Source: Rhodoferax potami
GTDB lineage: Bacteria; Pseudomonadota; Gammaproteobacteria; Burkholderiales; Burkholderiaceae_C
NCBI RefSeq assembly: GCF_032193805.1
Contig: NZ_JAVBIK010000001.1
Coordinates: 806,001-870,000, forward strand
Direction of reading: 5' to 3'
Length of the DNA stretch: 64,000 bases
Positions 16,849-26,693 of the stretch are shown one piece after another. The position numbers and the translations under genes were made by a program. The notes below the pieces were generated by a model. The model ran no database searches. It was given only the letters and a program-made list of their open reading frames with translations, and was not told the origin of the DNA. Positions within the stretch are counted from its first letter, which is position 1; each line of letters opens with the position of its first letter.

Positions 16849-17603
16849 GTCTTCACCGGCTTGAACACGCGGACCCACTTGTCAGCAGGCAGGCCCCACT
16901 CGCTTTGGATGAACTCGGCGCGCTCTTGCATCAGGGCGCGCTTGGGGCGGCTGGGGGTGCGCTGAGCCATCACCACGGTGTTGCCCTCGCGGGTGGACTT
17001 GAAGGCCCAGATGGCATCTTCGCCAAAGGCCTCCGCAATTTTGTCGACGCTGTTGTCAAAGCTCGACGAGCGGCCGAACAGGTTGACCGTCATGCAACCC
17101 TCTTCGGTGAGCGTGGCGCGGCAGTCGGCATAAAACGCGGCGCTGTCGAGCACCGGGGCGGCTGCCTCCTCGTCATACAAATCGACCTGCAGCGCATCGA
17201 CCGCACTCAGCCATTTTTCTTGTTTGATTTCTTCAGCGGCGTCAGCCAGCACCACTTGCATACGGCTGTTGTCTGCGGGCAGCTTGAACCAGCCGCGGCA
17301 GGCGTGCAGCACCTGGGGGTTGAGCTCGATGGCGGTGGTCTTCATCTTGAGTTCTTTGTGGCAGAACTTGGTGAGTGAGCCGGCACCCAGCCCGAGCTGC
17401 AGTGCCTGGCGCTTTTTAACGGTCTGGGGGTCTACAAAGAGCAGCCACGCCATCATGCGCTGGATGTACTCGTGCACCAATACGGTGGGTGCGTCTACCA
17501 GCATGGAGCCTTGTATCCATTCGCTGCCCAGGTGCAGGTGACGGATGGGGCCTTCTTCGGAGAAATTAACTTCGGGGAATGTGATCGGTGCTTTTCGTGC
17601 CAT
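16845..17603 (-). CDS. Spermidine-synthase-like protein
   Basis: 252 residues with the fold of the spermine/spermidine synthase (class I SAM-dependent) family: LQLGLGAGSLTKF for nucleotide binding, TAIELNPQVLHACR for strand 2, and DALQVDLYDEEA for the acidic motif after strand 4. It departs from canonical SpeE in several places, so polyamine synthesis is uncertain. The gene lies six bases after tatD and overlaps the ATPase gene by four bases. Confidence 0.75.
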   Translation of the reverse strand: MARKAPITFPEVNFSEEGPIRHLHLGSEWIQGSMLVDAPTVLVHEYIQRMMAWLLFVDPQTVKKRQALQLGLGAGSLTKFCHKELKMKTTAIELNPQVLHACRGWFKLPADNSRMQVVLADAAEEIKQEKWLSAVDALQVDLYDEEAAAPVLDSAAFYADCRATLTEEGCMTVNLFGRSSSFDNSVDKIAEAFGEDAIWAFKSTREGNTVVMAQRTPSRPKRALMQERAEFIQSEWGLPADKWVRVFKPVKT

Positions 17604-17609
17604 GGGGAT

Positions 17610-18455
17610 TTATACCAGCAGCGCCCCCAGCTTCGGCAGGGCCATCAGACTGTTACTTAACGCGGCCTGCGCCAGTGTTTCAAGGGGAATGCCACGCAGC
17701 TCGGCAATGCACTGCGCGATGCGCGGCAACTCGGCGGGCGCATTGCGCCCCTGCGGCACACCGGCTGCGCGCTGCTCGGCGGTGGTGTAGAGCCAGTGCG
17801 GCTGGATGTCGGGGGCATCGGTCTCGAGCACCAGCGCATCCAGGGCCAAGGTGCGGGCCAGGTGGCGCAACTGCAAAGCCCGCTCATAGGTGACCGCGCC
17901 CCCAAACCCGAGCTTGAAACCCAGCTTGATGAACTCCGCCGCCTGCACTTCGCTGCCATTGAACGCATGCGCAATGCCCTGCCACCGCCCTTGCGGGCCG
18001 GCCACCTCGCGCAGGTGCTTGAGCAGCCTGTCTGAGGACTTGCGCACATGCAGCACCACGGGCAAGCCGTGTGCGCGGGCCAGCTTGAGCTGTTGGCGGT
18101 AGACCACCTCTTGCCGCTCACGCAAGGGGCTTTTGCACAGGGCGGGGACAAAGTAGTCGAGCCCGATTTCACCCACGGCCACCAGTCGCGGGTCATCAGC
18201 GTTGGCGCTGAGCGCCGCGTCCAGGGCTACCAGATCGGCATCGCTGGCACTCGCCACATACAAAGGGTGGATGCCCAAACAATAGCTGTCGCCACCGTGG
18301 TGCGCCAGCAGGCGCACCGTGTCAAAGTTGCTGCGCTCTACCGCCGGAATCACACAATGCGCGACACCCGCTTGGCGGGCACTCTCGCGCACGGCGCTGC
18401 GGTCCGCATCGAACTCGGGCGCATCGAGGTGGAGATGGGTGTCTACCCAGCGCAT
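17610..18455 (-). CDS. TatD-family metal-dependent hydrolase
   Basis: 281 residues. Metal ligands are visible as HLH in WVDTHLHLD, the Glu in GEIGLDYF, His in VVLHVRKSSD and AHAFNGS, and the late Asp in ETDAPD. TatD proteins act as metal-dependent 3'-5' nucleases; YcfH- or YjjV-like members are less well known, and this one cannot be assigned more closely. I chose the ATG at 18455, directly before MRWVDTHLHLD, since the open frame to 18539 runs into the upstream gene. It is probably co-transcribed with the binding protein upstream, 16 bases away. Confidence 0.85.
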   Translation of the reverse strand: MRWVDTHLHLDAPEFDADRSAVRESARQAGVAHCVIPAVERSNFDTVRLLAHHGGDSYCLGIHPLYVASASDADLVALDAALSANADDPRLVAVGEIGLDYFVPALCKSPLRERQEVVYRQQLKLARAHGLPVVLHVRKSSDRLLKHLREVAGPQGRWQGIAHAFNGSEVQAAEFIKLGFKLGFGGAVTYERALQLRHLARTLALDALVLETDAPDIQPHWLYTTAEQRAAGVPQGRNAPAELPRIAQCIAELRGIPLETLAQAALSNSLMALPKLGALLV

Positions 18456-18471
18456 GGTGGTATCGAACGGC

Positions 18472-19680
18472 TCATTGCTTGCGTTGCACAAAAAGGTTGC
18501 GGGTGCGGTCTTCAGGGTAAGCGAAAGTGACCGCCCCATTTTTGACCAAGCCCATCACCAGCATATTGCTGGTGATGGCGTCTTTGTCGTCCTTACTAAA
18601 AGGGCGCTCGTGGGTCGCTGTCACCCCGTAGTAGACCCGGGGCGGATTTTCCAGCGCGTTTTTCACCGAGGGGCCCGACAAATCACCATTGCGGATCGAG
18701 AGGATGGCGTAGGTCAGCAAATACACCGTGTCATAGGCCTGCGCCGCAGCCATGGGCACGGCAATCTTGCGGGTGCCGTATTTGCGGTTGTAGGCGGTTA
18801 GAAAAGAGATGCGACGCTCGTTGCTGGGCTCGGCAATAAAGGTCTGGGCCATGAGTGCGCCTTCGGCAGCGTCTTTTGCGCCGTCCAAAAAGAACGGAAA
18901 AGACAAAGGCCATGCACCCACCTGCGGCACATTCCACTTCAGGGCTTGGCGGCCTTTGGCAATGACTGCATTCTCAGGGCCGACCGTGTAGCTGAACACC
19001 ACATTGGCACCGGCGGCCTGGGCGGCCTTGAGCTCGGGTTGCAGGTCTTTCACACCGGTGTCAAAGCGCCCCACGTACACCGGCTGCAGTTGTTTAGTGG
19101 CCAGCGCCTTGGTGACGTCTGCGAGACCGCCCTCGCCGTAAGCGGTTTTGTCGGCCAGGATGGCCACCTTGGTCCAGCCCCGCGCCACGATGTCGTTCAC
19201 CACAAACGGGGCCTGGATGGCATCCCGCGCGGAAGTGCGGAAGATATAGCTCTCTGCTGCGGGGTACTTGGCCGTAATCGGAGTGCCTGTTGCGCAGGGC
19301 ACGATCAGCGGGGAGCGGGCTTGTTGAAACACGTCCAGCGACTTCATGGCCACACCGGTATTGCAAAAGCCGATGGTGCCAACCACACCGTCTTGCACCA
19401 GCTCCTGGGAGTGCTGTAAGCCCACATCGGGGTTGGCGGTGTCGTCTTTGATCACAAACTCAATCGGTCGCCCGAGGTAGCCGCCGGCGGCATTGATTTC
19501 ATCCAGCGCCAGCTTGGCCCCGTTGAGCATCGGATTTCCAAAATCTGAGGACGGCCCGCTGAAGGGGCCAATCAAGCCGATGCGCAAAGGCTTGGGCGTT
19601 TGCGCGTGGGCGCCCGGCAAACAGGCCAGTGCGATCACGCCAAGGCAAATCAGTGCCTGCAGTTTCCAACGTTGTTTCAT
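18472..19680 (-). CDS. Branched-chain amino acid-type ABC substrate-binding protein
   Basis: 402 residues with a signal peptide (ALICLGVIALACLPGAHAQ) and a type I periplasmic binding fold (LRIGLIGPFSGPSSDFG; PMLNGAKLALDEINAAGG). It is LivJ/UrtA-like and should bind an amino acid, amide or aromatic acid. No liv permease or ATPase genes are nearby, so it is an orphan receptor or signals otherwise. It is the first gene of a tight minus-strand unit continuing into tatD, the spermidine-synthase-like gene and the GspE-like ATPase. Confidence 0.85.
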   Translation of the reverse strand: MKQRWKLQALICLGVIALACLPGAHAQTPKPLRIGLIGPFSGPSSDFGNPMLNGAKLALDEINAAGGYLGRPIEFVIKDDTANPDVGLQHSQELVQDGVVGTIGFCNTGVAMKSLDVFQQARSPLIVPCATGTPITAKYPAAESYIFRTSARDAIQAPFVVNDIVARGWTKVAILADKTAYGEGGLADVTKALATKQLQPVYVGRFDTGVKDLQPELKAAQAAGANVVFSYTVGPENAVIAKGRQALKWNVPQVGAWPLSFPFFLDGAKDAAEGALMAQTFIAEPSNERRISFLTAYNRKYGTRKIAVPMAAAQAYDTVYLLTYAILSIRNGDLSGPSVKNALENPPRVYYGVTATHERPFSKDDKDAITSNMLVMGLVKNGAVTFAYPEDRTRNLFVQRKQ

Positions 19681-19798
19681 GGTGTTCCCCGACTAAGGTG
19701 GCGGCAGCTTAGGGGGCGGGCCGGCAAACGCCAATCGGCGTCTACCCTTGGCACCGCCGCACAACGCCCCATCCGTCAGGAAACTGCAAGCGTGGGTG

Positions 19799-20572
19799 TC
19801 AGTCGACCAAGCGGCCCGATACCAAACGCAACTGGCGGCTGCAGCGCGCGGCCAGCGTGGCGTCGTGGGTGACCAGCACGAAGGCGGTACCCTGCTCCCG
19901 CGCGAGCTGGAGCATCAGCTCAAACACGCCGTCAGCGGTGCTGCGGTCGAGGTTGCCGGTGGGCTCGTCGGCCAGCACGCAATCAGGCCGGGTGACCAGC
20001 GCCCGCGCAATCGCCACCCGCTGTCGCTCGCCGCCCGAGAGCTCGGCAGGCCGGTGGTTCAAGCGGTGCTCCAAGCCGACAAGCGCTAGCATTTTGGTAG
20101 CAGCTTGCGCAGCTTCTGCGGGCGCTACACGCCGAATTGTCAGGGGCATGGCCACGTTATCCAGCGCGCTGAACTCGGGCAAGAGGTGGTGAAACTGGTA
20201 CACAAACCCGAGGTGCCGATTGCGCAAGCGGCCCTGCGCGGCCGCAGTGAGATCGGCCAGGCTTTGCCCCAGCAAATGAACGCTGCCACTGGTGGGCGCA
20301 TCGAGCCCGCCCATGAGGTGCAGCAAGGTGCTCTTGCCGGAGCCGGATGCCCCCACAATCGCCAGCGTCTCGCCCCGGTGCACCTGCAGGTCAACCCCGT
20401 GCAACACGGTGACATCCAGCCGCCCTTCCTGAAACCGCTTGGTTAGGCCGCGTGCTTGCAGCACCAGCTCGCCCAATGGAGCGGCTGGCATAGGCGAGCC
20501 TGCCAAATCGGCCACCTGCTGGTATTGCGCGGCGGCGAGCGCCTGTTCTACGGATGACATCGGGTTACTCAT
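19799..20572 (-). CDS. lolD: Lipoprotein-releasing system ATP-binding protein LolD
   Basis: 257-residue ABC ATPase that powers release of lipoproteins from the inner membrane to LolA. Walker [11 protein letters not shown]-loop in [20 protein letters not shown] (typical of LolD), signature LSGGERQR, Walker [12 protein letters not shown]. The N-terminus is about 40 residues longer than in E. coli; an inner start near [15 protein letters not shown] is possible. Its ATG overlaps the end of lolC by eight bases, so the two are translated together. Confidence 0.9.
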   Translation of the reverse strand: MSNPMSSVEQALAAAQYQQVADLAGSPMPAAPLGELVLQARGLTKRFQEGRLDVTVLHGVDLQVHRGETLAIVGASGSGKSTLLHLMGGLDAPTSGSVHLLGQSLADLTAAAQGRLRNRHLGFVYQFHHLLPEFSALDNVAMPLTIRRVAPAEAAQAATKMLALVGLEHRLNHRPAELSGGERQRVAIARALVTRPDCVLADEPTGNLDRSTADGVFELMLQLAREQGTAFVLVTHDATLAARCSRQLRLVSGRLVD

Positions 20573-21820
20573 AGCGCAAGGCCTCCGCAGGGTTCACCCG
20601 GCTGGCGCGCCAGCTCGGGTAGAGGGTGGCCACAAACGCCATCAGGAGCGAGATCACCGTGATCGGCAGGATGTCGCTCTGTTGCGGCTCGCTCGGCATG
20701 CGGCTAATCAGGTAAATATCTTTGGGCAAAAAGCTGGCGCCCAGCGCCTGCTCCAGCGCGGGCACGATCACATCAATATTGAACGCCACGCCCAGCCCCA
20801 GCAGCAAGCCGGCCAGGGTGCCTATAACTCCCACCATCGCTCCCTGCACCACAAAAATGCCCATGATGCTGCCCGGGCTCGCGCCCAAGGTGCGCAGGAT
20901 GGCAATGTCAGCCCGCTTGTCGGTCACTGTCATCACCAGGGTGGACACCAGATTGAAGGCAGCCACCGCCACGATGAGGGTCAGGATGATGAACATCATC
21001 CGCTTCTCGACCTGTACCGCTGCAAACCAGCTGCGGTTCTGGCGAGTCCAGTCGCGCAACACCAAGTCGCCGCTCAGGCTGCGGGCGAGTTGGTCAGCCA
21101 CCTCGCGCGCCTGGTGCAAGTCTTTGAGTTTAAGGCGCACACCGCTCGGGCCTTCGAGCCGGAAAATGCGGGCCGCGTCTTCCCAATGCACCAGCACCAG
21201 TGCAGAGTCGTACTCATAGTGGCCGGAATCAAAGGTGCCCACCACGTTCATTTGCTTGAGGCGCGGCACAACGCCGGCCGGGTGACTTGCCCGCTGGGCG
21301 CAACCAGCGTGACCTTGTCGCCTACCCGCACACCCAAGCTGCGGGCCAACTCGCCGCCCAACACCACGCCGAATTCGCCCGGCACCAGCTGGTTCAAAGC
21401 CTGCTGCTGCGCGCCGGCGGCAAAGTCGCTCACCTCGGGCTCCAGGGCGGGGTCGATCCCGCGCACGATGGCGCCCTTCATGTCTTCACCCCGCGCAATC
21501 AGGGCCTGCGCCGCAATGAAGGGGGCGGCTCCAATGACTTGCGGGTTCTCTTTGGCCTGGGCCAGGGTGGTCGCCACATTGGGCAAGGCCTGGCCGTCTG
21601 CGGCATACACCTCGATGTGGGACACCACACCGAGCATGCGATCGCGCACTTCTTTCTGAAAGCCGTTCATCACGCTCAGCACGATGATGAGCGCGGCCAC
21701 GCCCAAAGCAATGCCCAGCATGGACACGCCCGAGATAAAGGAGATAAAGCCGTTACGCCGCGTGGCGCGGCCGGCGCGGGTATAGCGCCAGCCGATCGTC
21801 AGCTCAAAGGGGAGTTGCAT
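20565..21820 (-). pseudogene. lolC: lolC/E lipoprotein-releasing permease, broken by a one-base frameshift
   Basis: Read through the break, this is a full-length permease of about 418 residues: an N-terminal membrane span in NGFISFISGVSMLGIALGVAALI, a large periplasmic domain, and three C-terminal spans with the FtsX-type core (TDKRADIAILRTLGASPGSIM). The frame holds to ...APSGQVT, then one C is missing in a C-run (bases 21280-21282 on the plus strand). The continuation PRLKQMNVVGTFDSG is in the next frame. Lol permeases are usually essential and lolD is intact, so I think the gene is whole in the organism and the sequence has an error here. A real inactivation would need a second copy elsewhere. 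Confidence 0.85.
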
Positions 21821-21880
21821 GGAAGGTTACAAAGTGCTTCAACCGGCGGATTGTGGCATCCATGCGGGACAATCCTGCCC

Positions 21881-22825
21881 ATGCACACCCTTATCCCTTT
21901 TGCAGCACCGGCAGGACCCCAATGCCAGGACGCAATGCCCCGGCTCGAACTTCCCTATCTGGCAGAACTGCTGGGGCTGTTGACCCCCACGCCTCCAGTG
22001 CTGGGCAACGACGACTCGCTCTCGCCCCTGCATGAACGGGTGCACGCGAAAAGCCTGAATTTGCCGGGGGTAGACGGCTTGCTGCCCTGGGCTGCGCTGG
22101 ATGCCCGCCAACTCGGCCTGACCCGCAACCATGGCGACACCGGTTGGGCCTGGATCACCCCATGCCACTGGCAAATCAACGCGGACCATGTGGCTATGGA
22201 CCACCCCGATACGCTGGCCCTGGATGCCCACGAAATCGATGCGCTGCGCGAAGCCATGCAGCCCTACTTTGCCGAAGACGGCATCACCCTGCACTCGCTG
22301 AACCACAGCACCTGGCTGGCCCATGGCGAAATCTTGTGCGACCTGCCCACCGCCTCGCTGGCGCGGGCCTGTGGCGCCAAAGTAGACCGCTGGATGCCGC
22401 GCGTGGCCCAGGCCCGCAGCCTGCGCCGCCTCCAAAACGAGATGCAGATGCTGCTGTACCGCCACCCGGTGAATGACGCACGGGCCGCCCAGCGCCGGCT
22501 CACCGTCAACTCCTTCTGGATCAGCGGGACCGGAACCCTGCCTTCGGGCGCGGTCGACAAGTCAGACACCATGTCGGTGCAACACAGCCTGGAGGCGGCG
22601 GCGCTGCGCGACGACGCCCACGCCTGGGTGCAAGCATGGCAGCAGCTCGACAGCAGCCTGATCGCCCTGCTGCTGCGCCAAGCCAAAGCGGGCCAGGCCC
22701 TGGAGCTGACGCTGTGCGGCGAGCGCATGGCCGCAGGCTTTGAGTTGCAAAATACGGCCTGGTGGAACCGCATCCAACGCCGCTTCACCACCCCTTCACC
22801 TGCTGAATTGCTGCGGACCCTGTAA
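21881..22825 (+). CDS. RpfE-like protein (often annotated phosphoglycerate mutase)
   Basis: 314 residues. It matches, from memory, a betaproteobacterial family placed next to recJ and labelled 'RpfE-type regulatory protein' or 'cofactor-independent phosphoglycerate mutase'. It has tryptophan-rich conserved stretches (WAWITPCHWQI; LNHSTWLAHGEI; TVNSFWISGTGTLP) and no transmembrane span, and no catalytic motif is obvious to me. The ATG at 21881 follows a short gap from lolC, from which it diverges. The gene ends five bases before recJ, so the two form an operon. Real function is not known; the mutase label is weakly founded. Confidence 0.65.
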   Translation: MHTLIPFAAPAGPQCQDAMPRLELPYLAELLGLLTPTPPVLGNDDSLSPLHERVHAKSLNLPGVDGLLPWAALDARQLGLTRNHGDTGWAWITPCHWQINADHVAMDHPDTLALDAHEIDALREAMQPYFAEDGITLHSLNHSTWLAHGEILCDLPTASLARACGAKVDRWMPRVAQARSLRRLQNEMQMLLYRHPVNDARAAQRRLTVNSFWISGTGTLPSGAVDKSDTMSVQHSLEAAALRDDAHAWVQAWQQLDSSLIALLLRQAKAGQALELTLCGERMAAGFELQNTAWWNRIQRRFTTPSPAELLRTL

Positions 22826-22829
22826 GCCC

Positions 22830-24538
22830 ATGAAAATTGTTCCCCGAGACATCCCCCCCGCGCGGCGTGGGCGCTGGAGCAGGCCGGACTGCACCCGCTG
22901 CTGGCCCGCCTTTATGCCGCCCGCGGTGTCACCGGCAAAGACGAGCTCGATGACGCCTTGGGCAAGCTGCTGCCCCCATCGGGCATGTTGGGCGTTGCCC
23001 GGGCCGCCACCCTGCTTGCCGATGCGTTTGCCAACAACCTCAAACTCTGTGTGGTCGCCGACTACGACTGCGATGGAGCCACCGCCTGTGCGGTCGCCGT
23101 GCGCGGCCTGCGGCTCTTGGGCGGCCGCCATGTCGAATATTTGGTGCCCGACCGTGTGGTTGATGGCTATGGCCTGACCGCGCCGATCAGCGAGCGCGTT
23201 AAGCAATCCGGCGCCGATGTACTCATCACCGTGGACAACGGCATCGCCAGCGTAGACGGTGTGGCCCGTGCCAAGGCGTTGGGCCTGCAAGTGCTGGTCA
23301 CCGACCATCATTTGCCTGGCAGCCAGTTGCCCGATGCGGATGTGATCGTCAACCCCAACCAGCCGGGCTGCACCTTTGAGAGCAAGTCCATGGCCGGGGT
23401 GGGTGTGATGTTTTACACCCTGCTGGCCCTGCGCTCAGAACTGCGCAAGCGCGGCGTGTTTGATGCCGCGACCCAACCCAAGCTCGACACCCTGCTGCCC
23501 TTGGTAGCCCTGGGCACCGTGGCCGATGTGGTCAAGCTCGACGCCAACAACCGCCGCCTTGTGGCCCAAGGCTTAAAACGGGTGCGCGCCCACGCCATGC
23601 CTGCGGGACTAGCTAGCCTTTTTATAGCAGCAGGTCGCAAAGCGGAGGTGGCTACCACCTTCGATTTTGGCTTTGCCCTCGGGCCACGCATCAACGCCGC
23701 CGGTCGTTTGAGTGACATGACGCTGGGCATCGAATGCCTGCTAACCGACGACCCCGCCCGTGGCGACGAGCTGGCCAAGATGCTGGACGGCATCAACCGC
23801 GAGCGCCGCGAAATTGAGGGCGACATGCGCGAGCAGGCCTTTGCGATTGCCGAGAGCCTGTTTGACGAAGGCGACGAGCCGCCCCCGGCGATTTGCGTCT
23901 TCGACCCTGACTTCCACGAAGGCGTGGTCGGTATCGTGGCCAGCCGGATCAAAGACAAGCTACACCGCCCCACCTTTGTGTTTGCGGCCAGCGCTGCCGA
24001 AGGCAAAGAGCACGAGCTCAAGGGCTCGGGTCGCAGCATTCCCGGCTTTCACTTGCGCGACGCGCTGGACCTGGTGGCCAAGCGCTACCCCGGTGTCATC
24101 TTGAAGTTCGGCGGTCACGCCATGGCGGCCGGCTGCACCGTGGCCGAAGAGTTTTTTGACGACTTCGAGAACGGCATGAACGAGGTCGCCCAGGAATGGC
24201 TGGACGCCGCCACATTGACCCGCCGCATGGAAACCGACGGCCCGCTGGCCGCCGAATACCGCCGTGTGGACCTGGTAGATGCGCTGCACAAAGAGGTGTG
24301 GGGCCAAGGCTTTGCCGCCCCCACCTTTAGCGAAGAGGTCGAGGTCGTGTCCCAACGCTTGGTGGGTGAAAAACACCTCTCGCTCAAGCTCAAACACCAG
24401 GGCCAGCCGGTGGACGGCATTTGGTTCGGCCACACCGAGCCCCTGCCGCCCAAGGTCACGCTGGCCTTCCGGCTCGATGCCGACGAGTGGAACGGCGTGC
24501 GCCGTGTGCGCTTTCTGGTGGAAGGCGCTCAGGTGTGA
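22830..24538 (+). pseudogene. recJ: recJ single-strand exonuclease, broken by a one-base frameshift
   Basis: About 569 residues once repaired. RecJ digests single-stranded DNA 5'-3' in recombination and mismatch repair. The start MKIVPRDIPP is followed by a run of seven C (22853-22859). An eighth C would restore the family sequence (RAAWALEQAGLHPLLARL...) that continues in the next frame. The intact remainder shows the DHH motifs VADYDCDGA, VDNGIAS, TDHH, LGTVADVV and the DHHA1 region with KFGGHAMAAGCTV. Only the first ten codons are affected, and the C run is a typical site for indel error, so the gene is probably functional. It overlaps the next gene (GTGTGA). Confidence 0.88.
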
Positions 24539-25428
24539 GCCTGCCCGGCGCGCGGGCGTTTGGTGCTGCATTTGCCGCCGCCCTGACGCCGGTGCAAAGG
24601 CGCACCCTGGCAGACGCGGCCCGTCAAGCCAGCGCTGCACCACCGCCTGACCTGCAGACCTTTTGGCTCAGTGAACCTGGTCATGCAGAGCCCTTGCAAC
24701 TCGGCCGCATGGAGCCTGAGCGCGCCGCCCTGTTGGCCAGCCTGTTGCCGGACTGTTACTTCCAAGCCCATGGGGCTACTGCCGGCCTGCACTGGCCCGC
24801 GCTGACCTTACCCGCCCATGAGCGCAGCGCCCGTTTACAAACTGCACTGGCACAGTGCCGTGCGCGCGGCCTGGTGCACGGTTGGCGCAACGAGGCCTTT
24901 GCCTTCTGGCACCACGACTGCCTGGAGCCGCCGGACGATGGGCAGCCCCCGCTGCTGGCGGTGGAGCGCGCAGGCTTTCGCTTTCTGGGCATGCGCAGCC
25001 ATGCGGTGCACATCAATGGATTCACCCCGGATGGGCGCCTGTGGTGCGGGCGGCGCTCGCTGTCCAAAGCCACTGACCCCGGCCTGCTCGACAACGTAAC
25101 CGCAGGCGGTTTGCCTGCCGGCGAGTCGCCCTTGGGCTGCGCCCTGCGCGAGCTGCAAGAGGAAGCCGGCGCAGTATTGCAGGACACCCGAACCCTGCAA
25201 GAAGCCGGGCTGGTGCGCACGGCCCGCTGGGACACCGGTGGCTGGCACGACGAAACCCTGCTGGTCTACAACCTGGCCTGTGCGGACGGCTGGGCGCCCC
25301 TCAATCAGGACGGCGAGGTCGCCGGCTTTGTGTGCCTGAGTGCTGCGCAAACGCTGGAGCAGATTCAGGCAGGTGCCTTCACACAAGACGCCGTCGCCTC
25401 GTTGGCGCAAGGCCTGGGCCTGTTGTGA
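24535..25428 (+). CDS. Nudix hydrolase with DUF4743 domain
   Basis: 297 residues. The N-terminal 120 residues form a DUF4743-like domain; the C-terminal Nudix box is GGLPAGESPLGCALRELQEEAG, complete in its catalytic Glu residues. Proteins of this layout act on oxidised thiamine pyrophosphate derivatives in yeast and bacteria (established for relatives, inferred here). The GTG start at 24535 overlaps the recJ stop, so it is translationally coupled to recJ. Confidence 0.8.
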   Translation: MSLPGARAFGAAFAAALTPVQRRTLADAARQASAAPPPDLQTFWLSEPGHAEPLQLGRMEPERAALLASLLPDCYFQAHGATAGLHWPALTLPAHERSARLQTALAQCRARGLVHGWRNEAFAFWHHDCLEPPDDGQPPLLAVERAGFRFLGMRSHAVHINGFTPDGRLWCGRRSLSKATDPGLLDNVTAGGLPAGESPLGCALRELQEEAGAVLQDTRTLQEAGLVRTARWDTGGWHDETLLVYNLACADGWAPLNQDGEVAGFVCLSAAQTLEQIQAGAFTQDAVASLAQGLGLL

Positions 25429-25486
25429 CACATACACGCGCTACCATGTGCGCTCGCCCCGAGCAGCCTCTACGCCCCGCCCACCG

Positions 25487-26500
25487 ATGACCCCACCCGC
25501 CCAGAATTACGGTGCAGACCCCAGCGGCCTGATTTACGGATTTGCGTTCGATGCGGATGGCTCCGGCCGCCCCATCGGCACCAGCGAAGCCTTGCAGTGG
25601 TTGCGCCAGACGCCCCCGCAGGCCGGTGGCTTTGTGTGGCTGCACTTCAACCTCTCGCACACCGCCTGCGCCAAGTGGATCAAAGAGCAACTGCAGCTCT
25701 CGGACCTGTTTCACGAGTCCCTGACCGACGGATCGCGCTCCACCCGCGTCGAGCTCGATGACGACACCCTGGTCGCCGTGGTGAACGATGTGCACTACGA
25801 CTTTGCCTTTGAGCCCAGCGACATTGCTACTTTGTGGCTCTCGGTCGGCCCGCAGCTGGTGGTCACGGCCCGCTTGCAGCCCTTGCGCTCGATCGACCGC
25901 TTGCGCGATGCCGTGCGCCGGGGCGAGAAGCTGATGTCGTCGGTGGCGCTGCTGGTGCACCTGATGCATGACCAGGGCGATGTACTGATCCAGATTGTGC
26001 GCAACACCACGGCCCGGGTGGACGACATCGAAGACAAGTTGCTCGCCGGGCGGCTGGAGACCAAGCGCGCCAACCTGGGAGCCCTGCGGCGCTTGTTGGT
26101 GCGCTTACAGCGCCTGCTGGCACCGGAGCCGGCTGCCCTGTTCCGCCTGTTGCGCAAGCCACCGGGTTGGATCAGCGAAGACGATTTGGGCGACCTGCGC
26201 CAGAGCACCGAAGAATTCAACGTGGCCCTGAGCGACATGGCTGCGCTGCAAGAACGCATCAAGCTGCTGCAGGAAGAAATTGCCGGCCGCGTGGCTGAAG
26301 CCAACAACCGCAGCCTGTTTGTGCTGACCATCGTGACAGTGCTGGCCCTGCCCATCAACATCATCACCGGCTTGCTGGGCATGAATGTGGGCGGCATCCC
26401 GCTGGCCGAACACCCCCACGGCTTCTGGTGGGTGGTGGCGATTGTGGTGACCTTCACCGTGATTGCCGGCTACATCGCGATCCGCAGACACCGCGACTAG
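25487..26500 (+). CDS. zntB: Zinc transporter ZntB (CorA family)
   Basis: 337 residues. A long cytoplasmic funnel domain rich in acidic and basic helices (FDADGSGRPIGTSEALQWL... to EAN) is followed by two C-terminal membrane helices with the family's GMN motif (LLGMNVGGIPLAEHPHGF) between them. The periplasmic loop sequence after GMN is ZntB-like rather than CorA-like. It would move zinc (or another divalent ion) across the inner membrane. I chose the ATG at 25487; a longer frame overlaps the Nudix gene. Confidence 0.85.
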   Translation: MTPPAQNYGADPSGLIYGFAFDADGSGRPIGTSEALQWLRQTPPQAGGFVWLHFNLSHTACAKWIKEQLQLSDLFHESLTDGSRSTRVELDDDTLVAVVNDVHYDFAFEPSDIATLWLSVGPQLVVTARLQPLRSIDRLRDAVRRGEKLMSSVALLVHLMHDQGDVLIQIVRNTTARVDDIEDKLLAGRLETKRANLGALRRLLVRLQRLLAPEPAALFRLLRKPPGWISEDDLGDLRQSTEEFNVALSDMAALQERIKLLQEEIAGRVAEANNRSLFVLTIVTVLALPINIITGLLGMNVGGIPLAEHPHGFWWVVAIVVTFTVIAGYIAIRRHRD

Positions 26501-26564
26501 CGAACGCCGCTTCATTGCGGACTTACATCCGCATTTACCCCGAGTGGCAATCGGGTCAATTCAT

Positions 26565-26581
26565 CTATTATTCCTACACAC
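26565..26581 (+). promoter_or_regulatory. Shared upstream motif, copy 1
   Basis: ctattattcctacacac, identical to bases 27871-27887. It lies before the oxidoreductase gene of the sulfosugar cluster and may be an operator or promoter element. Confidence 0.4.
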
Positions 26582-26693
26582 TTTTAACTGGTGTTGTGTG
26601 GATGGAAATACAACGACCACGCCACACTTAGAACGCAGCAGGCCATCACCATGCACTGCTGTTGACGCCCCCATTTCCTTAGAAAGCACCTCT

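Noticed and set aside
15169-16965. A 598-residue open frame on the plus strand opposite the GspE-like ATPase gene
   Set aside because: It is the antisense shadow of a conserved gene in GC-rich DNA; its translation is His/Gln-rich without any domain.
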